A DNA stretch of 64,000 bases from Segatella buccae ATCC 33574 (GCF_000184945.1 NZ_GL586311.1:926502-990501); one strand, 5' to 3'. Shown: positions 16,261-25,771, counted from the stretch's first letter. The notes: generated by a model not told the origin, from the sequence alone. Translations and numbers: made by a program.

Positions 16261-16959
16261 ATGCGCAAGATGCTTTTCCCGATACTGCTGACACTTCTGG
16301 CCGCCGCCCCTGCCGGGGCGCAGGACGACCCGGAGTATCGTATGGAGATTGGGGCGGCGGCCGGTGGGGTGAACTATGAGGGCGACTTCAACGGCAACCT
16401 CTTCGGCAACATGCAGCCTATGGGGGGCTTGTTGTGGCGTTACAATTTCAATCCTTCATCGGCTTTGCGCGTTATGGCGGGCTACGGCAAACTCAAAGGC
16501 AATTCCGGCGATGTGGAGACCTATTATCCCGACTTGGGGGCGGGCAACGCCATGCAGCGCCGGCAGTATGCGTTCGACAACGGGTTGGTGGATGTGAGCG
16601 TCACCTACGAATACAACTTCTGGCCCTACGGCACCGGCCGCGACTATCGGGGAGCCAAGCGGCTTACGCCTTTCCTCTTCGGCGGCATCGGGGCTACCCA
16701 TGTCTCCGGGGGCGGACAGACGGCCTTCACGGCCAATATTCCCATCGGCATCGGACTGAAATACAAGGTGGCCGAGCGGGTGAACGTGGGCGTGGAATGG
16801 ACTATGCACTTCTCTTTGAGCGACAAACTCGATGGGGTGGCCGATCCCTACGGCATCGAGAGTAGCGGCCTGTTCAAGAACACCGACTGCTATTCGGCCC
16901 TGTTGGTGACGCTCAGCTACAGTTTCAGTGCCAAATGCCGCACGTGCAATAAAGATTAA
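16261..16959 (+). CDS. DUF6089 family outer-membrane beta-barrel protein
   Basis: A 232-residue protein with signal peptide (cut near PAGAQDD) and a beta-barrel-like body: EIGAAAGGVNYEGDFN, PFLFGGIGATH, VNVGVEWTMHFSLSDKLDG, LLVTLSYSF. DUF6089 proteins are commonly found next to uppS and bamA in Bacteroidetes, as here. Function is not established. A Cys-rich tail (KCRTCNKD) follows the last strand. Gap to DUF6242 is 21 bp, so co-transcription is likely. Confidence 0.87.
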   Translation: MRKMLFPILLTLLAAAPAGAQDDPEYRMEIGAAAGGVNYEGDFNGNLFGNMQPMGGLLWRYNFNPSSALRVMAGYGKLKGNSGDVETYYPDLGAGNAMQRRQYAFDNGLVDVSVTYEYNFWPYGTGRDYRGAKRLTPFLFGGIGATHVSGGGQTAFTANIPIGIGLKYKVAERVNVGVEWTMHFSLSDKLDGVADPYGIESSGLFKNTDCYSALLVTLSYSFSAKCRTCNKD

Positions 16960-17016
16960 CGGGCTTCTCCCGCTCCCGGCCGTCAGGGCGAAGGGCGGTG
17001 GCCGCAAGATAAAGAC

Positions 17017-17778
17017 ATGACAGAACTCGACAAGAATAATATTCCCGAACACATTGCCATCATCATGGACGGCAACGGCCGGTGGGCAACCGAGCGTGGT
17101 AAGCCCCGCAGCTACGGTCATCAGGCCGGTGTGGAGGCCGTGCGCCGCATCACGTCGGAGTGTACGCGGCTGGGCGTGAAATGGCTCACGCTCTACACTT
17201 TCTCCACCGAGAACTGGAGCCGGCCGGCCGATGAAGTGAGCGCACTCATGGGGCTTGTGCTCTCGTCGCTTGAAGATGAGATATTCATGAAGCACAATGT
17301 GCGCTTTCGGGTGATAGGAGATGTCGGGAGGCTGCCCCAAGATGTATGGCAGAAGTTGCAGATGACGATGGAACACACGGCCCGCAACAATGCCATGACT
17401 ATGGTGGTGGCATTGAGTTACTCGTCGCGGTGGGAGATTACCAAAGCTCTGCGCGAAATCGTGGGCGAGGCGTTGGGACAAGCCGGGGAAGGGCGTCTGT
17501 CAGCTGCCGGCATCGACGACTTCGTGACGGAAGAGTGCATCGGCCGCCATCTCGACACTTGCTTCATGCCCGATCCCGATCTGCTCATACGGACAGGTGG
17601 CGAACTGCGCATCTCCAACTATCTGCTCTGGCAGATTGCCTACTCCGAACTCTATTTCTGCGACACCTACTGGCCCGACTTCGGCGAGGAGGAGTTGCAC
17701 GAGGCTATCGCCGACTATCAGTGCAGGCAGCGTCGATTCGGAAAAACCGAAGAGCAGGTGGAAAATGAACAAAAGTGA
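17017..17778 (+). CDS. uppS: Isoprenyl transferase (undecaprenyl diphosphate synthase)
   Basis: A 253-residue cis-prenyltransferase that builds the C55 lipid carrier for cell-wall and surface-glycan synthesis. Diagnostic motifs are [12 protein letters not shown] with catalytic Asp18, [31 protein letters not shown] and [24 protein letters not shown] substrate residues. Length is normal. It lies between DUF6089 and bamA, 24 bp before the latter, inside an envelope-biogenesis run. Confidence 0.97.
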   Translation: MTELDKNNIPEHIAIIMDGNGRWATERGKPRSYGHQAGVEAVRRITSECTRLGVKWLTLYTFSTENWSRPADEVSALMGLVLSSLEDEIFMKHNVRFRVIGDVGRLPQDVWQKLQMTMEHTARNNAMTMVVALSYSSRWEITKALREIVGEALGQAGEGRLSAAGIDDFVTEECIGRHLDTCFMPDPDLLIRTGGELRISNYLLWQIAYSELYFCDTYWPDFGEEELHEAIADYQCRQRRFGKTEEQVENEQK

Positions 17779-17802
17779 CAGAAGAAATCCTATATCAGAA
17801 AT

Positions 17803-20421
17803 ATGTATATATATAATAAGGTGTTGGTGACCCTCCTCCTGATGCTCGGCATCGCTACGGGAGTGCAGGCACAGGACAAGATTATCAATCCCGATATCTC
17901 CTACGCAGGTACGGGGCGCGACGTGGTTGTAGGAGTCATCGCCGTGTCGGGAGTGGAAGGCTACGAAGACTATGTGCTCACGGGCATCTCGGGACTTGCC
18001 GTGGGGCAGCGCATCACGGTGCCCGGAAGCGACATCACCGATGCCGTGAAACGCTATTGGAAGCATGGTCTTTTCTCGAAAGTGGCCATCGCGGCCGACT
18101 CGATAGTGGGCGACAAGATTTATCTGCACATCTATCTTGCCGTGCGGCCGCGTGTGTCGACCATCAATTACATCGGTCTGAAAAAGAGCGAGCGTGAAGA
18201 CATGGACAACAAACTGGGGTTGCTGAAGGGGATGCAGGTGACGCCCAATGCGCTCGACCGTGCGAAGATCCTCGCCAAGAAGTATTTCGATGATAAGGGT
18301 TACAAGAATGCTGATATAGAAATTGTGCAGCGCGACGACGTGGCCAACAAGAATCAGGTGATTCTTGACATCATGGTTGACAAAAAAGAGAAAATCAAGG
18401 TACACAAGATCACTATCGACGGAAACGAGAAAATCAGTGACAAGAAACTCAAGGGCAACTTCTTCTCGAAGGGTGCCTTTGCCAAAATACATGAAGCCGG
18501 CAAGCTGGCCAACATCTTCAAATCGAAGAAATATACGCCCGAACGGTGGAAGGATGACAAGAACAACCTCATCTCCAAATACAACGAATATGGCTATTTC
18601 GATGCATCCATCCTCAGTGACAGCGTGACCAACTACGACAGCAAGCATGTGGATGTCTATGTGAAGGTGCATGAAGGCAAGCAATACTTCCTGCGCAATA
18701 TTACTTGGGTGGGCAACACGGTCTACACGACCGATCACCTCAATGCCATCCTCGGCATGAAGCGGGGTGACGTGTACAACATGAAGCTGATGAACAAGCG
18801 GTTGGTCACCGACGACGATGCCGCCGCCAATCTCTATTATAACAACGGCTACGTGTTCTCGCGCATCGAGCCGGTGGAGGTGAACATCGACGGCGACTCC
18901 ATCGATGTGGAGATGCGCGTCACCGAAGGGCCGCAGGCCTATCTCAGCCATGTGCGCATCAACGGTAACGACCGCCTCTATGAGAATGTCGTGCGCCGGG
19001 AACTGCACACCAAGCCCGGTGACCTGTTCTCCAGAGAGGCTCTCATGCGTACGGCCCGCGAACTCGGTTCGATGGGACACTTCGATGCAGAGCATGTGGC
19101 ACCCGATGTGAAACCGAATCCTGAAGACGGGACGGTGGATGTGAACTGGAATCTGGTGCAGAAGTCCAACGACCAGATAGAGTTCTCTCTGGGTTGGGGG
19201 CAGACCGGTGTCATCGGACGCGTGGGGCTGAAACTCAACAACTTCTCCATGCGCAACCTGTTCCGCAAGAACAGCGAGCGGCGTGGCGTGCTGCCCGTGG
19301 GCGATGGTGAGGTGCTGAGCCTCGGCGTGCAGGCCAACACTTACTATCAGTCTTACAACGTGAGTTATTCCACCAACTGGTTTGGCGGCAAGCGTCCGGT
19401 GCAGTTCAGTGTCGGAGCCTATTGGTCGAAATATTCGGATGTGTCAAGCAACTATTACAACACGGCACTGATGAGGAGATACTACGATTATACTTACGGT
19501 TACGGCAGCAACTACTATAACAATTACGAGAGCTACGTCGACCCTGACAAATACATGAAGTTGCTTGGTCTGAGTCTCGGATGGGGTAAGCGTCTGCGCT
19601 GGCCCGACGACTATTTCACTCTTAGTTTGCAGTTGGCTTACCAGCGCTACACGATGAAAAACTGGGGCTACTTCCTGATGTCCAACGGTTCGGCCAACAA
19701 CTTGAACCTCACGCTCTCGCTCAACCGCACCTCTACAGACAACCCGCTCTTTCCCCGTCGCGGTTCGGAGTTCTCGGCTTCTGTCACCGTTACGCCGCCT
19801 TGGAGCTCGTGGGACAAGAAAGACTATGCCAACTTGGCCAACAACCAGTATTCGCCTACCTACAATGCAGAGCAGCAGGAGAAGTACAGGTGGGTGGAAT
19901 ACCACAAGTGGAAATTCAAGTCGAAGACTTATACGGCACTCTCCGGAGGTTCCAAGTGCTTTGTGTTGATGACCCGCGTGGAGCTAGGTTTGCTGGGCAG
20001 CTACAATAAATACAAGAAGTCGCCGTTTGAAACCTTCTATATGGGTGGTGATGGCATGAGCGGCTATTCGTCCAACTATGCCACCGAGACCATCGGGCTG
20101 CGTGGCTACGAGAACGGTGCGCTTACTCCCAGTGCCAGTTCACAAGGTTATGCCTACGACCGTTTCAGCCTTGAGCTTCGCTATCCATTCCTGCTTGGTA
20201 ACACCACCATCTACGGTCTTGGATTCCTTGAGGCCGGTAACGCTTGGCAGGAAGCCAGCAAGTTCAATCCTTTCGACATGAAGCGCAGTGCCGGTCTGGG
20301 TGTGCGCATCTTCCTTCCGATGGTGGGCTTGATGGGTATCGACTGGGCTTATGGTTTCGACAAAGTGTTTGGCACGAAGGGTGGCAGCCAGTTCCACTTC
20401 ATTCTCGGTCAGGAATTCTAA
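17803..20421 (+). CDS. bamA: Outer membrane protein assembly factor BamA
   Basis: An 872-residue Omp85 protein that inserts beta-barrel proteins into the outer membrane. A signal peptide (cut near VQAQDK) precedes five POTRA repeats (about 25-430, with HKITIDGNEKISDKKLKGNF and LSHVRINGNDRLYENVVRREL), then the 16-strand barrel (about 450-872). The barrel contains GLRGYE, the VRGF-like lid motif, and ends in HFILGQEF with terminal Phe. Three OmpH/Skp-like chaperone genes follow directly, so the whole OMP folding route is encoded together. Confidence 0.96.
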   Translation: MYIYNKVLVTLLLMLGIATGVQAQDKIINPDISYAGTGRDVVVGVIAVSGVEGYEDYVLTGISGLAVGQRITVPGSDITDAVKRYWKHGLFSKVAIAADSIVGDKIYLHIYLAVRPRVSTINYIGLKKSEREDMDNKLGLLKGMQVTPNALDRAKILAKKYFDDKGYKNADIEIVQRDDVANKNQVILDIMVDKKEKIKVHKITIDGNEKISDKKLKGNFFSKGAFAKIHEAGKLANIFKSKKYTPERWKDDKNNLISKYNEYGYFDASILSDSVTNYDSKHVDVYVKVHEGKQYFLRNITWVGNTVYTTDHLNAILGMKRGDVYNMKLMNKRLVTDDDAAANLYYNNGYVFSRIEPVEVNIDGDSIDVEMRVTEGPQAYLSHVRINGNDRLYENVVRRELHTKPGDLFSREALMRTARELGSMGHFDAEHVAPDVKPNPEDGTVDVNWNLVQKSNDQIEFSLGWGQTGVIGRVGLKLNNFSMRNLFRKNSERRGVLPVGDGEVLSLGVQANTYYQSYNVSYSTNWFGGKRPVQFSVGAYWSKYSDVSSNYYNTALMRRYYDYTYGYGSNYYNNYESYVDPDKYMKLLGLSLGWGKRLRWPDDYFTLSLQLAYQRYTMKNWGYFLMSNGSANNLNLTLSLNRTSTDNPLFPRRGSEFSASVTVTPPWSSWDKKDYANLANNQYSPTYNAEQQEKYRWVEYHKWKFKSKTYTALSGGSKCFVLMTRVELGLLGSYNKYKKSPFETFYMGGDGMSGYSSNYATETIGLRGYENGALTPSASSQGYAYDRFSLELRYPFLLGNTTIYGLGFLEAGNAWQEASKFNPFDMKRSAGLGVRIFLPMVGLMGIDWAYGFDKVFGTKGGSQFHFILGQEF

Positions 20422-20569
20422 TTTAAAAAGTAGAAAAGTAAAGAGGTAAAAAGGTACAGAGTTTGTTGCCTTTCTGCCGCAATGGAAAGAAGATATGAAA
20501 CAGGCGAGGGGGAAACCGGACCGATAGACCGGTTCTCCTGCCATATTTAAAATAATGGAGGAATCAATC

Positions 20570-21121
20570 ATGGAGAATAAAAAGCAAAAGAATAGTCGAA
20601 AGGTATGGAAGGTGCTGCTGCCCCTTTGCCTTTTTGCCCTGTTGCCATTGACAGCCGGTGCTCAGAAGTTTGCCCTTGTCGACATGGAGTATATTCTCAA
20701 GAATGTGCCGGCCTACGAACGGGCCAACGAGCAGTTGAACCAAGTCAGCAAGAAATGGCAAGCCGAGGTGGAAGCCCTCAACACTGAGGCAAGCACCATG
20801 TACAAGAACTATCAGAACGAGGTGGTGTTCCTCTCGCAGGAGCAGAAGAAAGCCAAGCAGGAGACCATCATGCAGAAGGAGAAGGAAGCCAGTGACCTCA
20901 AGCGCAAGTATTTTGGCCCCGAAGGCGAACTCTATAAAAAGCGCACCGCACTCGTGAAGCCCATCCAAGACGAAATCTACAATGCCGTGAAGGATATATG
21001 CGATCTTCGCGGATACAGTCTTGTGCTCGACCGCGCTTCCGATACCGGCATTATTTTCGGTTCTCCGAAAATCGACATCAGCAACGAAGTGCTGCAAAAG
21101 TTGGGCTATGCCAATAATTGA
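20570..21121 (+). CDS. OmpH/Skp-family periplasmic chaperone, paralogue 1
   Basis: A 183-residue OmpH family protein with signal peptide (cut near AGAQKF) and a long central coiled-coil (about 45-130, EQLNQVSKKWQAEVEALNTE) ending in the conserved strand VLDRASDTGIIFGS. Skp-like proteins hold unfolded outer-membrane proteins for BamA. An ATG at 20555 is in frame, but GGAGG at 20557-20561 is well placed for the ATG at 20570. First of three adjacent paralogues. Confidence 0.9.
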   Translation: MENKKQKNSRKVWKVLLPLCLFALLPLTAGAQKFALVDMEYILKNVPAYERANEQLNQVSKKWQAEVEALNTEASTMYKNYQNEVVFLSQEQKKAKQETIMQKEKEASDLKRKYFGPEGELYKKRTALVKPIQDEIYNAVKDICDLRGYSLVLDRASDTGIIFGSPKIDISNEVLQKLGYANN

Positions 21122-21128
21122 GCGGATA

Positions 21129-21160
21129 TTTGCACGGCTCGATAAATAGTAGTATATTTG
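21129..21160 (+). promoter_or_regulatory. Promoter TTTG-N20-TATATTTG of the second OmpH gene
   Basis: TTTG (21129-21132) and TATATTTG (21153-21160) lie 20 bp apart, directly after the stop of the first OmpH gene, giving a leader of about 55 nt for the next gene. Confidence 0.7.
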
Positions 21161-21220
21161 CAGCCACGGACAAGAAGGAACATCCATAGAAAACAAGTAT
21201 AATTAAAAGAATAAACTGAA

Positions 21221-21706
21221 ATGAAAAAGCTAATTTTGATGTTGATGCTTTGCGCACCAATGGCCGTTATGGCACAGAAGTTTGGTAAGGTGAACACTCA
21301 GACCATCATGCAGGCCATGCCCGAAGTGGCCAAGGCCAACGGCGAGATGCAGGCATTGCAGAAGCAGTATGAGAACGAACTCAAATCCATGCAGGATGAG
21401 CTCACGCGCAAGAATGGGGAGTATGAGAAGAGTGCAAGCACGATGAATGCCACTGCCAAGCAGCAGAAGGAAACCGAACTGCAACAGATGTACCAGAAGA
21501 TTCAGCAGACCTATCAGGACAACCAGCAGGCCATGCAGAAGAAGAGTGCCGAGCTCATGGAGCCCATCCGCACCAAGGTGCTCAATGCCATCACAGAGGT
21601 TGGCAAGGCCGGTGGCTACACCTACATCTTCGAAGACGGAGTGGCTATCTTTACCGGTGCAACCGTCAAGGATGTGACTGCTGACGTTCAGGCCAAGTTG
21701 AAGTAA
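21221..21706 (+). CDS. OmpH/Skp-family periplasmic chaperone, paralogue 2
   Basis: A 161-residue protein with signal MKKLILMLMLCAPMAVMA, then KFGKVNTQTIMQAMPEV, a Gln/Glu/Lys-rich coiled-coil (about 38-110) and the closing strand YTYIFEDGVAIFTG. The layout is that of Skp. It has its own consensus promoter at 21129-21160, so its level can be set apart from bamA and the first paralogue. Confidence 0.92.
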   Translation: MKKLILMLMLCAPMAVMAQKFGKVNTQTIMQAMPEVAKANGEMQALQKQYENELKSMQDELTRKNGEYEKSASTMNATAKQQKETELQQMYQKIQQTYQDNQQAMQKKSAELMEPIRTKVLNAITEVGKAGGYTYIFEDGVAIFTGATVKDVTADVQAKLK

Positions 21707-21843
21707 ACGGGGCCTGCGAACTATTGAAACAAACAAGAATCTGACATCAGAACATTATCCTGTCGAGGTTGTGCCAATATCTGAAGATGATGGCACAACC
21801 TTTTATTTCTTTATACATCCCGATGATATTACATGGTGAAGAT

Positions 21844-22350
21844 ATGAAAAAACTGTTTCTTTTCCTGATGCTGGCAGCTTTGCCTTTGCTGGCCGATGCA
21901 CAGCAGTTGAAGTTTGGCTATTTCAGCTACGAGGCGGCCTTGAAGTCTGTGCCCGGCTACGCCATTGCCGAGCGCAGTATGGCCGACCTGCGGCAGAAAT
22001 ACGATGCCGAGATGAAGCGCGCCGAGGATGAATTCAACCGCAAGTATGAAGAATTTCTCGACGGGCAGCGTGATTTTGCCCCATCAATCTTGAAGAAAAG
22101 ACAGGCCGAATTGCAGGAACTGATGGAGAAAAACGTGGCTTTCAAGGACGAGGCCAACCGCTTGCTCAAGCAGGCACGAGAAGAAGCCTATGCACCGTTG
22201 AAGGCCCGTTTGCAAGCCATCGTGAAGCGCATCGGGGAAGAGCAGGGGCTGGCTTTCGTGCTGAATACCGACAATAATGCCGTCCCCTTTGTGAGTGCGG
22301 CTGCAGGGGAGGACATCACGCCGCGCATCGCCCACTTGGCTGCCCAATAA
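21844..22350 (+). CDS. OmpH/Skp-family periplasmic chaperone, paralogue 3
   Basis: A 168-residue protein with signal MKKLFLFLMLAALPLLADA and KFGYFSYEAALKSVPGY, a charged coiled-coil (about 45-120, DLRQKYDAEMKRAEDEFN) and the OmpH end strand LAFVLNTDNNAVPFVS. The reading frame extends upstream to 21769, but only the ATG at 21844 gives a signal peptide. It completes a trio; most Proteobacteria have one Skp. Confidence 0.9.
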   Translation: MKKLFLFLMLAALPLLADAQQLKFGYFSYEAALKSVPGYAIAERSMADLRQKYDAEMKRAEDEFNRKYEEFLDGQRDFAPSILKKRQAELQELMEKNVAFKDEANRLLKQAREEAYAPLKARLQAIVKRIGEEQGLAFVLNTDNNAVPFVSAAAGEDITPRIAHLAAQ

Positions 22351-22409
22351 GCAGTCATTTTCCTGCGGCATTTTCCTATGTGTCCCATCTTTAAACAAGC
22401 AGTTGCCCC

Positions 22410-23246
22410 ATGGCTTTACCCTCCACTCCCGGCCCCATCGGCATCTTCGATTCCGGTTATGGCGGGCTGACGATTCTCCACGGAATACGCCAGTTGCTGC
22501 CCGAATACGACTATGTGTATTTGGGTGACAATGCCCGTGCCCCTTACGGCACGCGTTCGTTTGATGTGGTGTATCAGTTCACCCGTCAGGCTGTCATCAA
22601 ACTGTTTGAGATGGGATGCCATCTTGTGATATTAGGTTGCAACACAGCCTCGGCCAAGGCCTTGCGCAGCATTCAGCACCGCGACATCCCCGAACTCGAC
22701 CCCGGCCGCCGTGTATTGGGAGTCATCCGCCCTACCGCAGAGGTCATCGGCGAACTCACCCGCAACAACCATGTGGGACTTTTCGCCACCGAAGGCACGG
22801 TGCGCAGCTGTAGTTACAATCTTGAGATAGGCAAGCTGTGGCCCGATATCAAGGTGACCGGTGTGGCCTGTCCGTTTTGGGTGCCGCTGGTGGAATACAA
22901 CGAGGCCGACAGCCCCGGGGCCGACTACTTTGTGAAGAAACGTGTCGACGAACTCATGCGCAAGGATCCCGAGATCGACACCATCATCCTCGGCTGCACC
23001 CACTATCCGCTCCTCATGCCGAAGATATTGAAATATGTGCCCCCCGGCGTAAGAATCATTCCCCAAGGCGAGTATGTGGCCGACAGTCTGAAAGCTTATT
23101 TTGAGCGCCATCCGGCAATGGAACGGATGTGTACCCGCGGTGGAACGTGTGAATATTTCACCACCGAAAATCCCGATAGGTTCAAAGACTCGGCGAGGAT
23201 GTTCCTCCATGAGGATGTCCACGTGAGCCATATAGACTTTGAATAA
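22410..23246 (+). CDS. murI: Glutamate racemase
   Basis: A 278-residue enzyme that converts L- to D-glutamate for peptidoglycan. Both catalytic cysteines are visible, Cys77 in LGCNTASAK and Cys196 in LGCTHYPLL. GIFDSGYGGLT near the N-terminus and YLGDNARAPYGTRS are also diagnostic. It follows the Skp trio with a 59-bp gap, and rbfA follows after 12 bp. Confidence 0.96.
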   Translation: MALPSTPGPIGIFDSGYGGLTILHGIRQLLPEYDYVYLGDNARAPYGTRSFDVVYQFTRQAVIKLFEMGCHLVILGCNTASAKALRSIQHRDIPELDPGRRVLGVIRPTAEVIGELTRNNHVGLFATEGTVRSCSYNLEIGKLWPDIKVTGVACPFWVPLVEYNEADSPGADYFVKKRVDELMRKDPEIDTIILGCTHYPLLMPKILKYVPPGVRIIPQGEYVADSLKAYFERHPAMERMCTRGGTCEYFTTENPDRFKDSARMFLHEDVHVSHIDFE

Positions 23247-23258
23247 AAGAAAAACGAT

Positions 23259-23597
23259 ATGCAAGAAACAAGACAAAACAGAATAGCGCGACTGTTGCAG
23301 AAGGAGCTCAGTCTCATTTTCCAGTCGCAAACCCGCCAAATGCGGGGTATGATGGTCAGTGTGACCCGTGCCAAGGTGAGTCCGGATCTCAGTGTCTGCA
23401 CCGCTTATTTGAGTGTGTTCCCGTCAGAGAAAGGTGCCGAAACATTGAAGAATATCACGGCCAATGAGAAGTCCGTGCGCTTTGAATTGGGACGCAGAGT
23501 GGGCAAACAGTTGCGCATCATTCCCGAACTGCGCTTCTTCCTCGACGATTCCCTCGACTATTTGGAGCATATTGATGAGTTGTTGAAGGGTAAATAG
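23259..23597 (+). CDS. rbfA: 30S ribosome-binding factor A
   Basis: A 112-residue single KH-like domain protein that helps mature the 16S rRNA 5' end in the small subunit. Motifs: RIARLLQKELSLIF at the start, VTRAKVSPDLSVCTAYLSVF in the middle and IIPELRFFLDDSLDYLEHID near the end, all typical for the family. Only 12 bp separate it from murI. The stop is followed within 10 bp by a CCCCTCTCC-type hairpin repeat that may act as terminator. Confidence 0.95.
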   Translation: MQETRQNRIARLLQKELSLIFQSQTRQMRGMMVSVTRAKVSPDLSVCTAYLSVFPSEKGAETLKNITANEKSVRFELGRRVGKQLRIIPELRFFLDDSLDYLEHIDELLKGK

Positions 23598-23602
23598 AAG
23601 CC

Positions 23603-23637
23603 TCACCCCCGGCCCCTCTCCGAGGGGAGAGGGGGAG
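23603..23637. repeat. CCGGCCCCTCTCCGAGGGGAGAGG-type repeat, copy 1
   Basis: A short palindromic repeat centred on CTCTCCGAGGGGAGAG. An inverted copy lies at 23787-23826 and a diverged one at 25681-25720. Related CCCCTCCGAAGGAGGGG words occur after repeat copies C and D (52262-52280, 61518-61540). Copies 1 and 2 can pair across the promoter region of the permease gene. Confidence 0.7.
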
Positions 23638-23730
23638 TAGAATGCCCATAATCGTACAGTTGTCTCATAATACGTACAGTCGCCTTTATAATAGTTGTGC
23701 GGTCTCTGTGATAATATTGGATATTAGAAA

Positions 23731-25092
23731 TTGAAGAAAAACAACCATATAGAAAACATTGGCAACTCTCAGCAGCCAAGCACATCACTCCCCTCTCCCC
23801 TCGGAGAGGGGCCGGGGGGGAGGCTGCCGGAGGGTAGGCCTGCCGGTTCTCTTATCACCAGACTCTTCTTCCCCTTCTACATCGCCCGCCGCTACCTCTT
23901 TTCCAAAAAGAGTACCCATGCCATCAACGTCATCAGTGCCATTTCCGTTATTGGTGTGGCTGTGGCAACAATGGCATTGGTCATTGTGCTGAGCGTGTTC
24001 AATGGCTTTCACGATCTTGTAGCGACCCTTTTTACGAGCTTCGACCCACAGATAGAGGTTGTGCCGGTAAAGGGAAAAACCGTACCGTCCGATGACCCCA
24101 TACTCACCGAGATACGCAATCTGCCCGAAGTGGATGTCGCCACAGAGACCGTGGAAGACCAAGCTCTGGCCATCTATGGCGACAAGCAGGCGATGGTGAA
24201 GATAAAGGGAGTAGATGATAATTTTGCCGAGCTCTCGCACATCACGGACATTCTCTATGGCGACGGTACGTTCCAGCTCCGCGCCGCCAACCTGCAATAC
24301 GGCACTCCCGGCATCCGTCTGGCCCAACAGTTGGGTACGGGTGCCCGGTGGCAGGGTTATATGCGCATTTATGCTCCCCGAAAGGATGGACAGCTCGACC
24401 TTTCCAACCCGACGGAAGGCTTTATGGTCGACTCCCTGCTCTCTTCGGGGGTGGTGTTTTCCGTGAAACAGGCTAAATACGATAAGGATTATATCATCAC
24501 GCCGATCGCTTTCGCCCGTAATTTGTTTGAGCAGCAGGGCATGCTTTCCGCTTTGGAGATCAGACTGAAGATGGATAGCGACCTTGATCGTGTGAAAGCC
24601 AAGATGCAGGCGATAGCAGGTGACAAATATAAGGTGCTCGACCGTTTCGAACAGCAGGAAGACACCTTTAAGATTATGACCATTGAGAAGTTGATGGCTT
24701 ATATTTTCCTAACATTCATCCTTGTGGTGGCTTGTTTCAATATCATAGGTTCGCTCTCCATGCTCATCATCGACAAGAAAGACGATGTGACGACCCTACG
24801 CAATCTCGGGGCGAGCGACCGGCAAATCACACAGATATTCCTCTTTGAGGGCCGCATGATTTCGGCCATTGGTGCCGTTGTCGGCATTGCACTGGGCCTC
24901 TTGCTCTGTCTGCTTCAGCAGCAATTCGGTCTTGTGGCCCTCGGCGAGAGTCAGGGAGCCTTCATCATCGATGCCTATCCCGTCAGTGTGCATTATACCG
25001 ATGTGTTTGTCATCTTTGTGACGGTGATAGTCGTTGGGTGGTTGGCCGTTTGGTATCCGGTGAGGGCATTGGTGGGGAAGCATGACTCCTGA
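23731..25092 (+). CDS. LolC/LolE-like ABC transporter permease
   Basis: A permease of up to 453 residues from the FtsX/MacB superfamily, LolC/E type, likely part of a lipoprotein-releasing or efflux ABC system. The conserved part begins FFPFYIARRYLFSKKSTHAI, followed by TM1 (VISAISVIGVAVATMALVIV), a large periplasmic domain (about 85-310) and three further TM segments (about 325-445). No ATPase gene is adjacent. The only upstream in-frame start is TTG at 23731, and the first 45 or so residues are read through a CCCCTCTCC-type repeat, so the true start is uncertain. Confidence 0.82.
   Translation: MKKNNHIENIGNSQQPSTSLPSPLGEGPGGRLPEGRPAGSLITRLFFPFYIARRYLFSKKSTHAINVISAISVIGVAVATMALVIVLSVFNGFHDLVATLFTSFDPQIEVVPVKGKTVPSDDPILTEIRNLPEVDVATETVEDQALAIYGDKQAMVKIKGVDDNFAELSHITDILYGDGTFQLRAANLQYGTPGIRLAQQLGTGARWQGYMRIYAPRKDGQLDLSNPTEGFMVDSLLSSGVVFSVKQAKYDKDYIITPIAFARNLFEQQGMLSALEIRLKMDSDLDRVKAKMQAIAGDKYKVLDRFEQQEDTFKIMTIEKLMAYIFLTFILVVACFNIIGSLSMLIIDKKDDVTTLRNLGASDRQITQIFLFEGRMISAIGAVVGIALGLLLCLLQQQFGLVALGESQGAFIIDAYPVSVHYTDVFVIFVTVIVVGWLAVWYPVRALVGKHDS
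23787..23826. repeat. CCGGCCCCTCTCC-type repeat, copy 2 (inverted, in frame)
   Basis: Inverted relative to 23603-23637. It falls inside the permease reading frame and would encode SLPSPLGEGPGG. It contains a G7 run (23814-23820). Confidence 0.7.
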
Positions 25093-25740
25093 CAGAAGCC
25101 TTGTCGGGATAGTCGCTGTTTGGCGAGGATATCTTCGGGTAGAATGAATGTCAAACTATTTGTTCGTTTTTAGCCTCTCTGCTTGCGATATTCGCAACAG
25201 ATTGTCCACTCGGGTGTAAATGCGCAAATTTGGCAGCTTGTCCAAAACGCTGACAACCAGCCGCTTGAATTTTGTTGACACGGATTTGAGTTCGAAAACA
25301 GGTCTGAAAAGACCCAAACGAGTTTACAAAAGGGCCACAGTTGCACGCCAACTGCGGCCCTTTCACTTTTCAAGTGTGGCCCTTTTGCAAATTTGGAGAG
25401 CCCAGGCGAGAAGACCGGTGGGCTTTTCCGATGGTTTCAAGCCGGTTTCCCGTTCTATTTGGAGAGTTTTGGTGGAAGTGTTTTTGTTGATATTATTAAC
25501 CGTCATCCGACATCTTGCAGGGGCGTTTTCCATCGGTTTGGTTGGTCTGTAACCAATACATAGATTTATTTTCCCATCAAATAACCGTCCCTGAGATATC
25601 TTCTTTCTCTCTAAAAATAGCAGATATGGCAGAGCATGCAGCCATGCCAATGTCAGCAATCTCAAGCAATTAGGCATTTCACCCCTCTCTCCTCTCGGAG
25701 AAGGGCCGGGGACGAGGCTTTAAAATAAATGTCCTTTTAT
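25093..25740. other. Gene-free spacer with hairpins and repeat fragments
   Basis: About 650 bp without a credible gene. It holds a 15-bp hairpin, AAAGGGCC-x-CAGTTG (25329-25343) against its complement (25349-25363). A GTGGCCCTTTTGCAAA word (25379-25394) is shared with the middle of the promoter-hairpin elements. A diverged CCTCTCC-type repeat lies at 25681-25720. Confidence 0.6.
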
Positions 25741-25771
25741 TTTGTATTTCGGCCGATTTCCCTTACCTTTG
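25741..25771 (+). promoter_or_regulatory. Promoter TTTG-N19-TACCTTTG of tRNA-Arg
   Basis: TTTG (25741-25744) and TACCTTTG (25764-25771) are 19 bp apart, about 40 bp before the tRNA. Confidence 0.75.

Noticed and set aside
17500..19095. Minus-strand open frame of 531 codons
   Set aside because: It is antisense to uppS and bamA, both secure genes; low stop density from codon bias explains it.
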